Source of the DNA: Diplocarpon mali
Taxonomy: Eukaryota; Ascomycota; Leotiomycetes; Helotiales; Drepanopezizaceae
Assembly (NCBI GenBank): GCA_024741835.1
Contig: JAENRP010000039.1
Coordinates: 122,950 to 186,949, forward strand
Direction of reading: 5' to 3'
DNA length: 64,000 bases
Shown: positions 1-11,431 of the stretch, one piece after another
How positions within the stretch are numbered: position 1 is the stretch's first letter
How the letters are laid out: the number at the start of each line of letters is the position of its first letter
The notes under the pieces: model-generated
Told to the model about the DNA's origin: nothing
The model's database searches: none
Seen by the model: the letters and a program-made list of their open reading frames with translations, nothing else
Program-made: the position numbers and the translations under genes

Positions 1-930
1 GTCAGGGGCATTGAGAGGGGAGAAATCTCTAGGCTTTTTCACCGTTGAGTTCGTTGGTAAATTCCTTGAGAGTGAAGTTACTGCTGTCGGTGCTTCTGAG
101 GAAGAGATCGCATCGGTGTCCACCGAGGATACAGTTTCCTGGGTTTCAAGAGTTGCTACTTCCTCCTCCCTAGGTGCTCCAGGCAGTGAACTCTCGTCTC
201 GTTTTATACTCAGCATCGGCGCGTCCAGAGCTTTTCTCACAAACTTCTCCTCCATGCTTGCCGGCAATCCTTTCTGAGTCATGTTTTTGGCCTTCTTTAA
301 TATTTCGCCCAGTAGCTTCTCCTCGTTCAGCCGGTACATGATCTCGTCCTCAGCTTCGACTGTATCGCACACAGAAGCCATCCTGCTCTCTAAAAGAGCC
401 CTTATCGACTTGACCCGAGAGAAGCTTGCGAAATGGGGAGAGGCTTTAGTGACCTTCTCAAAGTAGTCAAATACAGACAGGAAGAGCTTCTTGGTAGGTT
501 CTGATGATTTGGTTGTTGGCAGGGGAGATAGCGCGGGGAGAATTAAGAACAGAGGATCGATGCGTGTTGCAATAAGTAGGTTGGCTGTCTTCATCACATA
601 ACCCGAATCTGGGCTCTCAAGTACCTCCTTTTCGTCATCTACATCCGTCGAGAGCAGCCAGCTTCGTGGACTTGTTTTCGGCGCAGCGATGGTGGTAAAC
701 TCGAAGAATCCATTTTCAGGGTCAATGAGATAACGATCGTCGTTGAAGGACCGCGGGTTTTCGAGAGTCACAATTCTGGCATTTTTGCTAAGATCTTTAG
801 GTAAAACAAGGAGATGTGGAGGATTGGTAGATTCCGTGCTTAATTGGACCTTTGAAGTTGTTTGCTCGGCGGGCTTTGAATCAGATGCTCCTGCGGCAGA
901 TTCGGTCGATGCCTTTCCGCGAGTCTTCAT
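1..930 (-). CDS. RNH202: Ribonuclease H2 subunit B (Rnh202/Ydr279p family), 3' part cut by window edge
   Basis: The minus strand is open without a stop from an ATG at 928-930 to base 1, giving about 310 residues with no intron needed. The N-terminal half has the family pattern: LLVLPKDLSKNARIVTLENP, then RYLIDP, FEFTTIAAPK and SPRSWLLS, followed by IDPLFLILP, the counterpart of VDPLFLLLH in human RNASEH2B. A helical segment (DYFEKVTKASPHFASFSRVK) and a charged tail follow. RNase H2 removes ribonucleotides embedded in DNA; subunit B is a structural subunit that links the catalytic subunit to PCNA (family knowledge). The C-terminal end lies outside the window. It is divergent with MCM10 across a 482-bp gap containing ACGCG boxes. 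Identity is confident; the truncation is only the window edge. Confidence 0.88.
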   Translation of the reverse strand, partial: MKTRGKASTESAAGASDSKPAEQTTSKVQLSTESTNPPHLLVLPKDLSKNARIVTLENPRSFNDDRYLIDPENGFFEFTTIAAPKTSPRSWLLSTDVDDEKEVLESPDSGYVMKTANLLIATRIDPLFLILPALSPLPTTKSSEPTKKLFLSVFDYFEKVTKASPHFASFSRVKSIRALLESRMASVCDTVEAEDEIMYRLNEEKLLGEILKKAKNMTQKGLPASMEEKFVRKALDAPMLSIKRDESSLPGAPREEEVATLETQETVSSVDTDAISSSEAPTAVTSLSRNLPTNSTVKKPRDFSPLNAPD

Positions 931-1004
931 ATTGTCCAGAAGACGATTTTAGAACTGAACCTTGCGCAGTAAATCCATTGACTTGTTGAAGGTCTGAGTC
1001 CTAG

Positions 1005-1042
1005 ACGCGTTCTGGGGTCTTGACGCGACTTGGTGGACGCGC
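1005..1042. promoter_or_regulatory. Cluster of three MCB-like (ACGCGN) boxes in the RNH202/MCM10 divergent promoter
   Basis: ACGCGT lies at 1005-1010, ACGCGA at 1023-1028 and ACGCGC at 1037-1042, three ACGCG cores in 38 bp. The cluster is 75-112 bp upstream of the RNH202 ATG and about 370 bp upstream of the MCM10 ATG. ACGCGT is the MluI cell-cycle box bound by MBF/DSC1, which drives G1/S expression of replication genes in yeasts. Its use here is inferred from motif and context. Confidence 0.55.
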
Positions 1043-1412
1043 CGAAAACGCTAATTACTGCACAGTAAGAAATACCGGAGGAAAGCAACTTCTAAAATAA
1101 TTACTTACCATCTCCGATATCAGATTGTGCTACACTAGAAAACTCACGAAAACACTAATTACTCTTACTCGAACAGTTTACGGGCTGAAAACAGATCTGC
1201 TCGCAGGATTCTACTCAAAAATACCTACCTAATGAATGCTTGGACCAATTTTAATTCAATCCCTGTATAGGACAAATGCCTTATTCATAGCATTTCGAGC
1301 CGTGCCTTACAGAGGGTGCCATGTTTACCTGATGGCCTGTCCGCTCACATGTTATGTCTCAATGTGAGTGAAGCTCTGTCATAGTTAGGCCAGCGACTGA
1401 CGATATCCAGCC

Positions 1413-3764
1413 ATGGCAAATTCGGATTGGCCTCCCAGATCTCCTCGCGATGTCCTCATGAGTACCCCTGGAGGCCGCGACCGACTCCGGCGTATGGCGG
1501 ATCGAGCCTCACCATCCCCTTCGCCTTTAAAGCGCTCAACGTTGCCCCGAAACAGGACCCAAACCATGCTCAACTCCGACGCGGAAGACGATGACGAGGA
1601 TGATGAAGAGACTCTCCAGTTGCAGTTGCAGGAGATACAGGCGCGGCTCAAGCTCAAGAGGCTGCATAAGAAATCGAAGCAAAAATCGGATACCGAAAAG
1701 GAAGGCCCGCGGTCGGGTTCGGCGCAAATGAATATTTTGAACTCGATTGCAGCAAGCAGGGCACAGTCGAGGTTAGCTGGACTGAGGGAGGAACGCCATG
1801 AGAGATCCAGATCACCGTCGGAAGTACATGTGCCAGTATCACCTATACGAAGGGCGCAACCACCAACGGTTCAACGCTCACCTGGACGAGTGCTTTTGGG
1901 TATAGACAAGGGATTGAAAGGGAGCGACATATCTCTGAAAAGGGCACCGAGTCTTTGGAAAAGAGATCAGATCTCCCATGATAGACTTGCGGAACTACCC
2001 GTACAGAGGACTGGCTCCCAGGTGTGCATTCGCGCCAATAGAAAATTTTCGACGCGATGCACACCGGATGAGGATAAGCCGAAGACGTTCAGCGAACGCA
2101 TGGCAGCCGTCAGAGCAGAAGAGGCTGGGAAGCAGGAGAGAGAGGCTCGTATCAAGAGGAACCGAAGTACGGGGTTTGATATAGACCATCAGAAGTTAAA
2201 GAGCTTCAAGGAGAACGCAATCGAAATCCCCGACAATTCTCGGGAAGCTCCTCAGTTCAGCAGAGATGAGGTACTAGGTACCAGATCAGGGGGTCTATCA
2301 CCTAATAGAACTGCTTCCCATTTAATTACGAATACCAGAACTACCATTACAGACTCGACGGTATCCAGGTTGATCTCACGGTCTTCGGCTTTTTCCATGA
2401 AAGATGCATCACAAAGCGCAACAACTATGGGTAAGAAGAGTCCAGAAGTCACGGAGTCTGAATGCGAAGCGTCTCAATTCGAGCCATATTCGACTCAGCA
2501 TCTCTCGAAACGTATCATTCCACATCAGGAACTCACTCGTATGATATCTGGGAAGAAGACGTTTTTGATTCCGGATCTTTTGAAAGTGGTCAAAGGCCCC
2601 GACTTTAACGGACCGGACATAGAAGAGGATATGGTCGTGTTCGCTATTATCGCCAAGAAGACTGAGCCGAAATCACATCAACCCAATCCGAGTGTAAAGA
2701 CGCAAAAGAAAGGAAAATTCATGGTAATGGGATTAACAGATCTCAAATGGGAACTCGATCTGTTCCTATTCGATACTGCTTTCGACAAGTTCTGGAAATT
2801 AACACCTGGAACAATCATAGCGATCTTAAACCCTCTGTTCATGCCTCCGCCGAAGGGGAAGGAGGCTACTGGGAAGTTTAGTCTCACCCTGAATTCTGAC
2901 GCCGACACGATTCTTGAGGTCGGAAATGCAAGGGATCTCGGCTACTGCAAGAGCGTCAAAAGAGATGGCAAGACCTGTGATACTTGGGTTGATAAAAGAC
3001 ATACGGAGTTCTGTGACTACCACGTCAATATAACTCTCGACAAGACCCGAACTCAGCGCATGGAAGTCAACTCTATGAATTTTGGGAAAGGTCGCTTTGG
3101 AGGTGGAGGTGGAGGAAGCGGACGCAACTTCTATGTGAAATCTTCCAGAGAAAAGGAAGAAGAGAAGAAAGTACGCTATGACCGAGAAAGTCACTCACAG
3201 ATGTTCATTGCCAAGAAAAGCACAGTCAACATGCTCGACGATGTTGATTTCGACCCTGACGCTTTCCACCGCGGGTCCACGAAAGAAGAACGCATGACGA
3301 GACGAGTACTAGCCAAGGAAAAAGAGCGCAAATTGGAGAGAAAATTGGCTACCATGGGAAACGGTCAGGGCGCAGAGTACATGCGGCGCCGCGATCCAGC
3401 TGCTCAACCATGCAACGAATACAGCTCATCACAGGCCCTAAGTCCACCCGATGCAGGCAGACTCGGCCTATTAGATGGAAAAGCCGAGGATGTGGCACTC
3501 AGTCCTATCAAACGCAAACGAGCGAGTACCGTGTCTAGCATGGCGGCTGTGGGCTGGGGTTCTGATCTCACAAAACAGCTGGGCAAGATGAAGGATGGGC
3601 AGAGCGTCAGTAAAGATGGACAGCACGTCAAGAAGAAGACGCGATTCGTGACCGAGAAAGGGATCCGGGAGGCTGGAAGAGATAGTTTTGGGGGTGAGAC
3701 TGTGACTGTTGCTAATGACTGGAATGACAGCGATGATGATGAACTTGATATTGTGAGGGAGTAG
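1413..3764 (+). CDS. MCM10: Mcm10 replication factor
   Basis: A 783-residue single-exon frame starts at an ATG in good context (CCATGGC). The first ~380 residues are charged and of low complexity, with an early coiled-coil-like stretch rich in E, L and K. An OB-fold core follows (about 385-505), including MVVFAIIAKK, FMVMGLTDLKWELDLFLF and GTIIAILNP. Directly after it is the Mcm10 CCCH zinc finger: C512-x9-C522-x11-C534-x2-H537 (GYCKSVKRDGKTC and FCDYHV). The tail is basic and has a Gly-rich run (GRFGGGGGGSGR). Mcm10 binds the CMG helicase and DNA polymerase alpha and is needed to activate origins (family knowledge). It shares a promoter region with RNH202. Identity is firm because OB fold and CCCH finger occur in the expected order and spacing. 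Confidence 0.95.
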   Translation: MANSDWPPRSPRDVLMSTPGGRDRLRRMADRASPSPSPLKRSTLPRNRTQTMLNSDAEDDDEDDEETLQLQLQEIQARLKLKRLHKKSKQKSDTEKEGPRSGSAQMNILNSIAASRAQSRLAGLREERHERSRSPSEVHVPVSPIRRAQPPTVQRSPGRVLLGIDKGLKGSDISLKRAPSLWKRDQISHDRLAELPVQRTGSQVCIRANRKFSTRCTPDEDKPKTFSERMAAVRAEEAGKQEREARIKRNRSTGFDIDHQKLKSFKENAIEIPDNSREAPQFSRDEVLGTRSGGLSPNRTASHLITNTRTTITDSTVSRLISRSSAFSMKDASQSATTMGKKSPEVTESECEASQFEPYSTQHLSKRIIPHQELTRMISGKKTFLIPDLLKVVKGPDFNGPDIEEDMVVFAIIAKKTEPKSHQPNPSVKTQKKGKFMVMGLTDLKWELDLFLFDTAFDKFWKLTPGTIIAILNPLFMPPPKGKEATGKFSLTLNSDADTILEVGNARDLGYCKSVKRDGKTCDTWVDKRHTEFCDYHVNITLDKTRTQRMEVNSMNFGKGRFGGGGGGSGRNFYVKSSREKEEEKKVRYDRESHSQMFIAKKSTVNMLDDVDFDPDAFHRGSTKEERMTRRVLAKEKERKLERKLATMGNGQGAEYMRRRDPAAQPCNEYSSSQALSPPDAGRLGLLDGKAEDVALSPIKRKRASTVSSMAAVGWGSDLTKQLGKMKDGQSVSKDGQHVKKKTRFVTEKGIREAGRDSFGGETVTVANDWNDSDDDELDIVRE

Positions 3765-4594
3765 TTGGGTCTTGAGACTTTTGACGGGCTAGACTGGCTT
3801 AGATACACAATTCAAGTCGGCGGACAAAAATGCGTTTTGGTATTCTTTCGTAGAGTGGAGTGACGGTGGGATATAGGGGCCATGTGCCTCTCTATCCATC
3901 CATTGTGCCCCTATTATCATTACGTCGATAGATGAGAATACGGAGATGAGAACACCAATACTCCTTTCCTCCTATACGATCACCTTGCATATTCATTTTA
4001 ACAACTCGACAGCGGAGTCCCGCATACACAACTGTGTAGGCTAGGCAGTTCGGGATGTCAATATAAACAGACAGCCCAGGGTAGCTTCTACAACCGAAGA
4101 TTTTTTATGACTACTAGTCGAAGCGCTCTCGGCAGTCAATCATCTTACAACAGTAATATATGAAGCCTCTTCCAAACACGTTTTGTTATTGCCGGAAATA
4201 CCAATGAAGGTCACAAACTGTATAGACGAAGCTACTTTACTTGTGCAATTTCCCAGTCAAAGATTCCACCGGAGCCCACTACAAAAAACACAATGGCATC
4301 CCATACTCAGATAAGTCTTAGGAGTCACGTATCAACGCCACTCGAGAGCTCGGCCACCTTCCCACAAGCAAAAATATGATTGAACAAAACAAAATCGAAA
4401 ATTCAGCCGGTCATATCTCCCTGCCAGTGCTAGATAAGAAATAGAGAAACTCATGACCGGCCCTTTCCACCCATTTCAATTTTTTTTTAAAGTTTAATTT
4501 TCTATTTATTGTACAAGCATTCCCCTCCTAAAGCAGCCAGCTAGCAAGGGCAGGCACAAAGCCAACAAAGTAAATAGATACAAAAAGTGATCAC
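3765..4594. other. Intergenic, MCM10 3' side
   Basis: No frame with coding character was found on either strand. The stretch holds AT-rich runs (a T9 near 4480) and presumably the MCM10 3' UTR. A T5 run on the minus strand (4582-4586 as AAAAA) would serve as the Pol III terminator of the adjacent tRNA gene. Confidence 0.5.
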
Positions 4595-4689
4595 CTCTTC
4601 CACCAGGGCTCGAACCTGGAACCTCTCGATTTACCACTTATGCAACAATAGTAACAGTCGAACGCGCTAGCCAATTGTGCCATGGAAGA
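4595..4689 (-). tRNA. tRNA-Asn(GTT) with a 21-nt intron
   Basis: On the minus strand the 5' acceptor arm TCTTCCA (4683-4689) pairs with TGGAAGA (4596-4602), with discriminator G at 4595. The D arm contains AATTGGCTA. The anticodon stem is TTCGA pairing with TCGAG (4625-4629), with loop CT-GTT-A; the anticodon GTT is at 4653-4655. The T arm is CCAGG, TTCGAGC, CCTGG. An intron of 21 nt (4631-4651) sits one base 3' of the anticodon, the canonical position. The spliced tRNA is 74 nt with all four stems intact apart from an A-C mismatch in the D stem. A T5 terminator follows at 4582-4586. The D-arm and anticodon-arm pattern resembles eukaryotic tRNA-Asn. Confidence 0.9.
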
Positions 4690-5725
4690 TTTCCTTCGCC
4701 CGTGTGCTCGCAGGCGTTGCTGCGCGAGTATATGGACGGCCGGCAGCGAGCTCTTTTTGTTCCCCAAGAGACCCGTTCTTTAGGTTGGGTTCGGAAGTGG
4801 ATTTGCTACGGCGGCCACTCAGAGCCGCACGATAGCGTACTTTTGCAGATTTGCACTGCACTTTGTCGATATGGGGGATACCCCAGGCATGAGGCCCGAT
4901 CAGAATCATGTCCCTTAGCCGCAGTGCCAGGTATTCTCATCATCTCTCAACACTCCGCGGTGACTCTAATTTTAATCGGCGAGTCTGCGGTTACAGATTC
5001 CTATTCGCGTAGTAACTGCAGCGGCGCCAAAAACTCGGAATCGCGTTGGCGCCGAACCTGGGGTCGCCGTAGACTCGTAGAGACAAACCCACTACCGAAT
5101 CGAGCGCCCTCTATCCAAGGGACCTTTGGGCGGTGGATCTCTGGGGAGTGGTTGTTTGTCACTCTATGTTTTCTTGCATCTGTTTGTAGTTACGGTTACG
5201 AGCGCTGATTTACACTGTAGTAACGCGGCTGCGGCTGCGGCTGCGGATGGGTCTGGAGGTTGGGGGAGGGGGGCTGGTGATATATGGCATTGGACTACTT
5301 TCTACTGAAGTTGCGGCTTCGGCGAGAGCACGGGCTTACACACACGCTTACTGCTGTTCCGAAACCTACGACGTGCGTTCGTGGGAATAAAGTCTACGAG
5401 AGGTGCAGTTCGACGTGGTGTTGTTGACTTGAAGTCAGGGCCTTCGCTTAGCCCGCTTACGACGTGATACTCACGTTTACCAATAGTCGAACCGAGCCCT
5501 TTTTAGCATTCACTCACGTCACTATTTCAACAGCAGCGAAGATAGGGTAGAAGGCAGCCCTAGCAGAGAAGTTACCACGCGGCATCAACACGTCTCGAAG
5601 GAATGTTTTCGCGATGCTGATTTTCTCTCCCTTGTCCACTTTTTCTTACGGGGCTGTCCACGCAATGAAACAGATCAACAAAAAACCCAAACATATACGA
5701 CACGAAATACGCCTATGCCACCCAT
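4690..5725. other. Intergenic, tRNA to AIM21
   Basis: A 177-codon plus-strand frame (4675-5208) overlaps the tRNA gene, has no recognisable domain and looks like chance. A short (GCGGCT)n run occurs at 5225-5246. Nothing else is supported; the last part is probably the AIM21 3' UTR. Confidence 0.4.
5225..5246. repeat. (GCGGCT)n microsatellite
   Basis: Three full GCGGCT units plus a partial fourth, in non-coding sequence. Confidence 0.7.
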
Positions 5726-8700
5726 CTAATCTAAATTCTCGCTCTCATGCGCAGCCGACTTGTCCGCAATACTCACCTTTTCAGCGAGTCTGACCTCAGC
5801 AGCCTGAAGCTCCGTCTTCTCCGGCTTCAATGTCGCAGTGGAGGCCTCCAGGTCCTCTTCCTCGGCAAAGGCTCCCGGCATAACAAACGGCTCATCACTA
5901 GTCTTCACAGGCTCAAACTCACTGTTAACACCCTTGACCTCCTCCACCAGCGCGGTTTTATCGGCTTTTTCATTTTCCTCCGAATGCTTATCCTCAGCAG
6001 CCGAGGGTAGAGAAGCAGACGTTTCGGCACCAGGAGCGATTTCTAGCGGCTCGTGAACAGATTCGCCAGCAATATTTGCGGCTAGAGTAGGGGTTGCCGA
6101 CTCGGTAGCTTTGGTTTCTACAGGTGCTGCAACAGGTGCAGGGTTTTGCTCTGATGCTACGAACAACTCGTCTTTCTCAGGGTCGATTTCCCAAAGTGTC
6201 GCTGGTATTGAGAAGACCAGGGAGCTCGTAGGTTGTGTGGCAGGAGGAGCGAGGCTTTTCGCAGGCGCTCTGCGAGCTGGTCCACGAGCTCTACCCTTTC
6301 GGGCATCCACTAACGGTACCTTTTCTTTGACTTTCTCTTCTTCGGGAGCCTCTTCCTTCTTAGGAGCTTGTGCGCCGATTTGCAGGCGCTTATTCAAATC
6401 AGCCATAAAGCCTCCTTGCAGTGCAGCAATCTTGCTTCCAAGAGGTCTGGAAGGGACAGGTGGCTTGGGCTTAGCGGCTGCGGCCGCTCCTGGATCCGAA
6501 ACAACCGATTTAGGTGACGAGTTGGATGCTATAGTAGTCAATGGGACGTTTTCTGATGATTCCCGTGCAATCGGCTTAGCAGGTCTGGCAGGGACTTGAG
6601 GCTTCGCCTTTACTGGGAGAGGGGCCGGAGTTCCTTCAATGGGTTTTGGATGGGGACGTTCTGGTACCACAGGGTGAGCTTTCTCGGCCGATTCTGCCAA
6701 TTTCGAGGATTTGGCTGGACGAGCTGGAATTTGAGGTTTCGCAACCGGAATGCTAACGGTACTATCGTCTGGCTGACTAAATATTTCTTTCTCTTCGACC
6801 TGAGGACTGGCTACCGTAGTCTGCAGTTGCAAACTATCAGGAGTATCTTCCCATATATCTCGGGATGGGAATCGCTGCTTGAGATTCGGTCTCGCCTCAG
6901 CGACGAGGTGCGATTTATGAGCCCACGGCTTCTGCTCCTGAGGCAAGAAGCTCTCTGAAGATTTTAGTTCAAGCGACTCCTTCTCAGCAAGCTCTTCTTG
7001 TCTTTTGGCAAAAGCATGCGCAGAAAACTCATCCCCAGGCATCTCTTTCGATTCCACGTTGTCCTGCTCTTCCGGCAGTTGGGGCGTTGAGACTGTAGCA
7101 GTATATTGGAGACTGCTAGGCGCATCCTCCCCTGAGAGCAAAAGTCATTAACAGTCTTGCAAAGCGATTTTATACATGGGAAGGTCTGATCAAACTGGAG
7201 CCTATCCTGTCAAGCTTTTCATGCGACAAGTAAAATTTCGCACTTACAGATATCTTGTGAAGGAAATTTGCGAGCCTTGAGCTCAGGCCGTTTAAGTCGA
7301 TCGGCAGCAGTCACAGGCTTCTCCTGACTCGCAGCCAGCTTCTCTTCCTCCGGGAACAAAGGCTCATACTCATCCAGGTCCTCAAGCGGGGCTCCTGGTA
7401 GACGGAGGCCAGGAAGAACACCGTGGATGCTGCCAGGTCGACTCGACGGTCTGCTGTTGTTGGCACTCGATGCACTGCCGGATATGTGGTAACCCGCTTC
7501 TTCGAACGAACCGCCCCTGCGCTCGTTGAGAGGCGACACGGCCGGCTCGAGAGTCCAACCGAAAGGCTCCTTGGCAACCTCATCCGGAGCCAAAATAGGG
7601 GCATCATATTCTCCCTCACCACCGTGGCTGATCTGGCGTTCAAGCTCTTCAACGGACTCGTAGTGATCGCCTCCGTAGATTCTGCTAGGGCGGCGACCAT
7701 CGACGTGGATAACATCGTCTTCAACTTCCCTATCTAGAGTGGTGTTTGAAGGAGCATTCAGGCTTCTGGAAATAGTCTCCTCGAACTCCGCTATGCTTGG
7801 GGCATCCCCAGCAGATGACTCTTTCCTCAACGGCGATTCTACATGCACATCCGACGTATTGGAATGTGCAACATGATAGCTAGATTGCGGACGGGGAGAA
7901 GAAATACGCGAGGCGTATTCTTCGCCAGCTTGAATCCCGACTTGCTCAGATGGGGTTCCCACAAGAGGGGCATTCCCTAGATTGAATTAGATTTCTCTGA
8001 GTGATCCTCATGTGCAAAGCACACGACTGTATTTCTTACCAACTCCAACTCCACGGCTGGCGGTATCTCGGACAATCTTGTTCAGATCCTCACTGCTCAT
8101 GGCCCATTCTGGTCTGCCCTCTCCGTATTGCCCTAGCTCTTTCTTGAAAAGTTCGGGGTGCTTTTCGTAGTATGCCTTTTCGAACCGATCGTGGGGGATG
8201 ACCCCATGTCCATAACGACCGCTAATAATAATTAGTACCGATTTCAACTCACAATTTTACCAAATGAGGCAGAATTTCTGGGATGCGGCTAAGATGTACT
8301 CACTATGCATCAGGAGGAATGTCATGGCCGCGAGAACTTGTCTTCCGACCATGTTGTCTGGGTTTTGACCCATCATTATGGAACCCAATACCAGGAGCAT
8401 ACGGCTGGGCCAATGGCGAAGGCGAAGGCGCCTGCACATCACCTGCATCCGGATACATAGGAACACGCTGCCCAATTTCGGGGATGCCATGATCGCTCTC
8501 TGCAGAAGACGGAGGGCGTTCCGTGCCGTTTGACGTGTTCTGGCTGGTAAAACTAGTCTTTGCTTTCAACGACCTGGTCGCAGGATCCTTATCATCTGCC
8601 GCAGACTTGCCAATACCGAAGGAGGCTGCCCGACCCGAATCCGTACGAGTGACCGCCGAAACTCTGGCCTTTGCGCTGGAGACCGGCAGAGAAGGCTTCG

Positions 8701-9103
8701 GAGCGTGGAGCTTGAGGTCGTTCGCTATATTCCGGGTTTGTGTAGTAGATTTACCCAACTGCTCCTCTGCAGAGATAGAGAAAGCCTCCGCATATTCATT
8801 TCCTTCCTGGCCAATAGATGGCAGAGTGACGCTGGGAGGACGGCGAGGCAGATCGGCAGAAGAGGGATTGGCACTCTCGTTGGCGAGGATAGTTTTACTG
8901 GCATCACTGCGGCTGGCATGGGAGGGGGTTTCGTTGAGAGGAGATCGAGCATAGCTTTCTCGAGAGGCCGAGCGCTCGAAACGTCGATTGACCGGGCGAG
9001 GAGGGACTTTCGGAAGTTCGCTGCCCAGGGAGGCCGCGGCGGCGGATTGATCCCGCTGGACCCGACTAGGACGGGGAGGCACTTGTGGTATGGCTGTCGA
9101 CAT
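5726..9103 (-). CDS. AIM21: Aim21-like actin patch protein
   Basis: Four exons join in frame: 9103-8304, 8221-8040, 7976-7248 and 7131-5726. Introns are 82, 63 and 116 nt with GTGAGT, GTAAGA and GTAAGT donors. The product is 1038 residues. The start MSTAIPQVPPRP (9103) is preferred; an in-frame upstream ATG at 9130 would add nine residues. The protein is mostly disordered and Pro/Ser/Glu-rich, with SH3-ligand motifs (IPQVPPRPSR, KPQIPARPAK, KPQVPARPAK, KPPVPSRPLG). The family hallmark YGHGVIPHDRFEKAYYEKHP spans the end of intron 1, and a duplicated FPS(Q/R)DIWED block follows. In yeast, Aim21 works with Tda2 at cortical actin patches, limiting capping protein and affecting endocytosis and mitochondrial inheritance (family knowledge). 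No enzymatic domain is visible. Exon borders are well supported because total length is a multiple of three. Confidence 0.85.
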
Positions 9104-11431
9104 GAGGCTTGCGGGCTTTGTTGCGAGCAAAGAGAAATGCGAGGATGGCAGTCTCTGGTGTTGAGTTAGTACAGATATCAGCTATGTTCCAAGCGAGCAC
9201 TGATTGAGATACGCTGTCCCGGCTTCGGCATCTATAGAAACAAGATTGGATCTATGAAGGCTGATCTGCTGTATATCTGACTGAGGTCTGCAGCTACCCT
9301 GATGACATATTGATAATATACGCCTCGGCCGTCTTTGGAACCGCAGTGTTACAACCGCCTGCTCGGCCCCAGGCCTTTGTGACCCAAGCTGTCTTGGGTA
9401 CTGTGTAATATAACGGCTGCAAGGAGGGAGAGGCACAAAGATCAGACTTACATTCTATTGTCTCGGCAGTGAATGATCTCAAGGTCCTAACATTGAGGCT
9501 CGAGCTGCAGAAGTGTAGAGTTGTGTAGAGAGTAGGCAGTGTTATGTAAGTGTGTTATTCTGGAGTTTCAAAAACAAGAAATCGCGGAAGGTCGATCTGG
9601 ACTTGGGGAACGAGCATTTCATAGTGAAGCAAGGCTCTATACCCTTTTCGCAGCTAAGAGCAGAGCCTTCTGCCTTGGTTCTGGCCCGCTTGGATCTGCC
9701 CTCTTTACCCCAGGCCCAGAAGCTCAACGACCTCGCCAGAAATGACGAATTATTAGCCACCTCACCAGCCGAAGAGACGCTCGAACACAGCATAACCCTC
9801 ACCACTCCACAATCCCATCCGAGAACATCATCTCTCTCGTTCGTTTACTCGAGTCATTCTCCATCCCAAAGCGCTTGCTTTTTCTCCTTCTTCGTCATCC
9901 TCCTACTCCTATACCTCGGCTTCTATCATTCTCTAACTCTATTGTCATGTCAACGCTCTCCATCCGCATCTCCACCTCTGCAATGCAGATGCAAACGATC
10001 ACTCCAACCAGGCGACTCACAGCGCCACCAGAAAAGCAGGGCCCTCTGCAACCCGCAGGTCTTGATTGGAGATCCAGCCCACTACAGAAGCCGCCTGGCG
10101 CAGTGATTCGCCCCCCTCACGCCCCACCGGGATAAAGAACTACTGTATAGCATTCCAGAACCTTACTCGTAATTGAAGTCTTCGTTGACGGTTGGCCGAA
10201 TAATGTTTGCGGCTTTGTCAGTAGCTTGCCCTCAATGCATTCTCGAGAAGCTGTTTCGGCATTGCTGAATTTGCGTCATTAACCTGGTCTAGGTGTCTTC
10301 TTATAGCAGTACACCAAGTGCCTACCTAATCAAAGGTTTCTAGACTTCTACCGTACATCAGCTTGTCTGACCATGGGTATCAAAAAGCCCGTGAATACGA
10401 TATCAAATCCATGTATCCCGAACTTCTCCCTATGTTCAATTTCCGCTTCCTCGGTTGTACTAAAGATCGAAATAAATTCGATATCCTGGTTACGAAAGAG
10501 ATCATCTTGGGCATCACGTCAACAGTCATAGTGACACCAAATCTGTCAAACTCTTCACCTAGCACATGACAGCCTCAGTACATGAAAAACTAAAGTAGGT
10601 AACGGTCGTTGCAGGAACAAAGCCCCTCCCCTCTCCCCTCTCCCAACCCTATGGCTTCAGTTGTGCTATCCGTGCCTACTTTGACAAGTGCATAGTCGAT
10701 GAAGGAAATGTGGTGTCAGGAGAGAACAGTTGGGCTGCTATGCGGATTTCGAACAGCTCGTGACAACCTACCTCACTGTCTGGATTATTATGTGATCTTC
10801 GCCACAGGAGTAAAGCTTTGGTCAGGTGTCTACTTGGAAGATGCTTGCTAGAGATGAAAAAAGGAGTTCCATCGGGGAACTAAGTACATTCTCACCTGCT
10901 TTCTCTCTGCAACATTGCCTGGATCTCAGCATCACTGCGGCTGTGCCAGACACGTGCAAGCTGCTCTGTGATTCACCAATGTACAACACCGAAAAGTAGA
11001 CCCAAAGCAAAGCCTTGAAGGTGAGCTTAGGTCAGAAGAACAGAATTTCGAGTCTGAAGTACAGCCTCCACAGAGGAAGATACCAAGGCCATAGTAATTT
11101 TACAGTACAACTACAAAACGCAGCACGAACTCCCTCAAGAGGCCAGCTAGCTACCTCAAAATTCAAACTTGTCGAAGACAGCAAACGCAAGCAGGTGCCA
11201 CAAATGTGTCCGGAACGCCATGCCCCAGTCCAGATGCAGGAGAATCTGTTGCTTAAGTTTAGTTGATCCAGACCTCACTCCATCTTGCTCAGAAAATTCG
11301 TACTCCCTGATACGTGTCTCGAAGTTCAATGACGAACGTCAAATGTGAAGCCCTCAGAGTTAGCAACATTTCCTACACGCGCATCAAACCTCCATCTCCC
11401 CTCCTCCCTCCTTTCAAGCAACGCCCACACC
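9104..11431. other. Intergenic, AIM21 upstream to TVP18 3' end
   Basis: 2.3 kb without a supportable gene. Short frames exist (for example 9552-10106 plus), but none has recognisable motifs or convincing codon structure. A C/T-rich run lies near 10620-10650. The part next to AIM21 is likely its promoter and 5' leader. Confidence 0.4.

Noticed and set aside
4675..5208. 177-codon plus-strand frame after MCM10
   Set aside because: It overlaps the tRNA-Asn gene, has no domain, and its composition looks random.
9552..10106. 184-codon plus-strand frame upstream of AIM21
   Set aside because: No recognisable domain; Ser/Leu/His-rich reading of a C/T-rich leader region.
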